Below are positions 62,139 to 64,000 of a stretch of 64,000 bases of DNA, in pieces. How positions within the stretch are numbered: position 1 is the first letter of the stretch; every line of letters starts with the position of its first letter. The notes beneath the pieces were generated by a model. It had not been told where the DNA came from, made no database searches, and was given only the letters and a program-made list of their open reading frames with translations. The translations under genes and the position numbers were made by a program. The stretch comes from Bacteroidota bacterium (GTDB taxonomy: Bacteria; Bacteroidota; Bacteroidia; Bacteroidales; JAAUTT01), in assembly GCA_023429135.1 (NCBI GenBank), contig JAEYWD010000125.1:35037-99036 (forward strand), given 5' to 3'.

Positions 62139-63524
62139 ATGAATAAAATCATTTCAATTTTTCTGTTTTTATACTTAACCTCATCAATTGCAAAAGGACA
62201 ATCCAAAGAGGTTAAACTATTAATAAAAAATCTTGACGGACTTATTTCTGAAAAACTTAATTCAATTTCTCCAGGTTGTGCTGTTTTGGTAGCTAAAAAG
62301 GGACAAGTGATTTATGAAAAAGGTTTTGGTACAGCTAACATTGAATTGAATGTGCCAATGCGACAAGAAATGATTTTCAGGATTGGCTCTATGACTAAAC
62401 AATATACCGCCATAGCAATATTGCAATTAATGGAACAAGGCAAAATTTCTTTACAGGATAGCATCCAAAAATTTATAAAAAGCTTTCCATTCAAAGGATA
62501 CACTATTACAGTTGAAAATTTATTAACGCATACTTCAGGAATTAAAGACTATGAACAATTAGACGCACATATTCCAAATGCTATCAGAATTGAATTTCCT
62601 GTAAAACAAATAATTGATAGCCTAGGTAACCTGCCATTAGACTTTATTCCTTCATCAAAATACAGCTACAGTAATTCTAACTATTTTATGTTAGGATATA
62701 TTATTGAACAAGTATCAGGCAAATCATACAGAGAGTATTTGCAAGAAAACCTATTTAAACCAGCAAACTTATCAAACACATTTTACGATTCGCCGAAACA
62801 ATTAATTGAAAACAGGGCAAATGGATATACAAAGGATAATTCTAACTATAATAATGCTGATTATATAAGCATGTCTTTGGTTTATAGTGCAGGGGCTTTA
62901 CTTTCTAATGTTAGCGATTTATTTAGGTGGCATCAAGCTTTGTATTCATATAAACTTGTAAAAAAGGAAACTCTTGAAAAAGCATTTACATCTTTTAGAC
63001 AAACCAATGGACAATTATCAGAATATGGATATGGTTGGTTTATCAAGGATTGGAAAGGAATAAAATCGATTGGACACGGAGGGGCAATTGACGGTTTTAG
63101 AAGTTGGGAAATTTACTTCCCCGAACAAGATATATTTTTGACAATGTTATTCAACTCAGACAACGATGGCTTTTTAAATTTATTTGAAGATGTTTCTACT
63201 TTAGTTATCGGAAAATCATTGCAAACAACCTATAAAGATTTAAAAATTACCGACAGCATATTAAATAGTTACGTAGGGATATATAAATTCCGAGAAGATT
63301 CAACACAATTCATAAAAGTTTATAAACGAGACAATAGATTGTATGCCGAGTTATCAAATGGTTCGGGTAATAATATGACCATGCTTGCTCAATCAGAAAT
63401 ATTGTTTTATTTACCAGACGTAAAAAGAATTCCTACTACAATTGAATTTATTATTGAAAATGAAAATGTGAAAGGAGTGTATTGGACTCAAGAAAAAAGA
63501 CACGAATGCAGAAAATCGGAATAA
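62139..63524 (+). CDS. Serine hydrolase of the class C beta-lactamase / PBP-like family
   Basis: 461 residues from the ATG at 62139 (MNKIISIFLFLYLTSSIAKGQ, a signal peptide). Beta-lactamase fold motifs are SMTK (SxxK, in RIGSMTKQYTAIAIL near residue 78), YSN (in KYSYSNSNYFMLGYIIEQ) and HGG (SIGHGGAIDGF). A C-terminal domain of about 110 residues (YVGIYKFREDSTQFIKVYKRDNRLYAELSNGSG) is typical of this group. The substrate may be a peptide, ester or D-amino-acid compound. It is clearly more A+T-rich than its neighbours, stands alone, and is bracketed by imperfect inverted repeats, which suggests acquisition by transfer. Confidence 0.88.
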   Translation: MNKIISIFLFLYLTSSIAKGQSKEVKLLIKNLDGLISEKLNSISPGCAVLVAKKGQVIYEKGFGTANIELNVPMRQEMIFRIGSMTKQYTAIAILQLMEQGKISLQDSIQKFIKSFPFKGYTITVENLLTHTSGIKDYEQLDAHIPNAIRIEFPVKQIIDSLGNLPLDFIPSSKYSYSNSNYFMLGYIIEQVSGKSYREYLQENLFKPANLSNTFYDSPKQLIENRANGYTKDNSNYNNADYISMSLVYSAGALLSNVSDLFRWHQALYSYKLVKKETLEKAFTSFRQTNGQLSEYGYGWFIKDWKGIKSIGHGGAIDGFRSWEIYFPEQDIFLTMLFNSDNDGFLNLFEDVSTLVIGKSLQTTYKDLKITDSILNSYVGIYKFREDSTQFIKVYKRDNRLYAELSNGSGNNMTMLAQSEILFYLPDVKRIPTTIEFIIENENVKGVYWTQEKRHECRKSE

Positions 63525-63533
63525 CAAGACAGA

Positions 63534-63588
63534 GGCACGAATGCACAACATCATGTATAAAAAACTCCCAGCTCGCGCGCGTTTGCAA
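63534..63588 (-). repeat. Right boundary arm of a possible gene cassette
   Basis: GGCACGAATGCACAACATCAT is here split as GGCACGAATG (63534-63543) and CACAACATCAT (63544-63554), complementary with mismatches to the left arm's ATGTTATGTGTAATGCC. GCGTTTGCAA (63579-63588) is the exact complement of the left arm's TTGCAAACGC. Confidence 0.45.
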
Positions 63589-63685
63589 CGCGTGCGGATA
63601 ACCATTACTATGCTTCTTGCTGCGCAAATGTCGTTACAAACGACTGTTAAAAAAGGAACGCGATACAATCGCGCCCCAGCAGGGG
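63578..63685. repeat. Chain of four short perfect palindromes
   Basis: CGCGTT-TGC-AACGCG (63578-63592), GTCGTT-ACA-AACGAC (63630-63644), CGCGAT-ACA-ATCGCG (63659-63673) and CCCC-AGCA-GGGG (63674-63685). The stems differ but all pair perfectly and the loops are 3-4 nt. The first overlaps the right cassette arm. It resembles the chain at 16408-16628 in design. Confidence 0.7.
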
Positions 63686-63922
63686 TAAATTATCGGTTAG
63701 CGTACAAGATTTTGTTACTGTAATCTCTCTCAAGTCAAATCGTGCTGGCAAAGAAAAGTTTAAAACGTTTAGGGAAATGGTTTAAAAAAAGCAATAGGGA
63801 GGAAGGATTTTCAAAAAAATCAGGCTACATGGGGAAAAGCCGTACACGAAAAAAATCCCCCACAGACAGCAGCCCGATAAAGGAAAAATTGTAAATTGGG
63901 CAATACAAAACCGGAAATAAAA

Positions 63923-64000
63923 ATGCTAACACCAATAAACACAACAATCAACTGGCAGAACCAAAAATATAAAAATTTTATATTTTCCAGTTCTTTCGGG
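63923..64000 (+). CDS. Possible 5' end of a gene running off the window
   Basis: An ATG at 63923 opens a frame of 26 codons (MLTPINTTINWQNQKYKNF...) to the edge. GGAAATAAAA just before it is a weak ribosome site. The 200 bp before it (63722-63922) show no other feature. The call is tentative. Confidence 0.25.
   Translation, partial: MLTPINTTINWQNQKYKNFIFSSSFG

Overview
The window comes from a member of the Bacteroidota, most likely an anaerobic or facultative, polysaccharide-degrading Bacteroidales or Marinilabiliales-type organism. The evidence is two SusC/SusD loci with their own regulators, type IX secretion (T9SS) C-terminal tails, lipoproteins with acidic residues after the lipobox cysteine, -7 elements of the form TAnnTTTG, a triple-tyrosine LuxR-type regulator, a Rex redox repressor and ferredoxin-dependent 2-oxoacid oxidoreductase genes. 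No rRNA, tRNA, CRISPR array or intact insertion sequence was seen.

Layout. 1-8.5 kb: a DUF72 gene cut by the window edge, a secreted Gly/Ser/Thr-repeat protein, then stress and housekeeping genes (SDR dehydrogenase, fused trehalose-6-phosphate synthase/phosphatase, TerC-type membrane protein, OsmC, SPFH protein). 8.9-18.1 kb: PUL 1 (SusC, SusD, LamG lipoprotein and two GH144-like glucanase paralogues), probably for a beta-glucan, perhaps beta-1,2-glucan. 18.1-20.1 kb: a convergent type II restriction-modification pair inserted at the 3' end of the second glucanase gene, with a second, decayed copy of that 3' end on its far side. 20.2-24.5 kb: a terminator, an orphan T9SS tail fragment, a 20-bp repeat array, a helical hypothetical protein and a propeller/LuxR regulator. 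24.8-33.7 kb: PUL 2 (ECF sigma, FecR anti-sigma, STN-type SusC, SusD, GH105 unsaturated glycuronyl hydrolase), which points to a uronic-acid polysaccharide. 33.9-45.8 kb: energy and redox genes (Rex, a lone response regulator, ADP-forming acyl-CoA synthetase, BlaI plus a BlaR1-like peptidase, ACT protein, phenylacetate-CoA ligase, aminotransferase and a four-subunit 2-oxoacid:ferredoxin oxidoreductase). This set would turn amino-acid-derived 2-oxoacids into acyl-CoAs and then into acid plus ATP. 46.3-54.6 kb: a second ECF sigma operon, small proteins, a T9SS-tail protein beside a 977-residue repeat adhesin with an S74 chaperone tail, and a cytochrome-c/sugar dehydrogenase fusion. 54.8-58.8 kb: two sensor kinases, one broken by a frameshift in a G run. 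58.8-64 kb: Tex, PpnP, a long intergenic stretch with a 21-bp array, and an A+T-rich serine hydrolase gene flanked by inverted repeats like a mobile cassette.

The most unusual content lies between genes. Three separate arrays of degenerate 20-22-bp tandem repeats (6.8, 20.5 and 61.6 kb) share a period and a CG-containing anchor but not a consensus. Three arrays have a 7-bp period, two of them starting at a stop codon. Two regions hold chains of short perfect palindromes with 3-4-nt loops whose sequences differ but whose pairing is kept. Three nested inverted-repeat elements share GAGGCTGTG-like or GAGGTTGTG-like outer arms. These, with the restriction-modification insertion scar, are the best candidates for undescribed biology.
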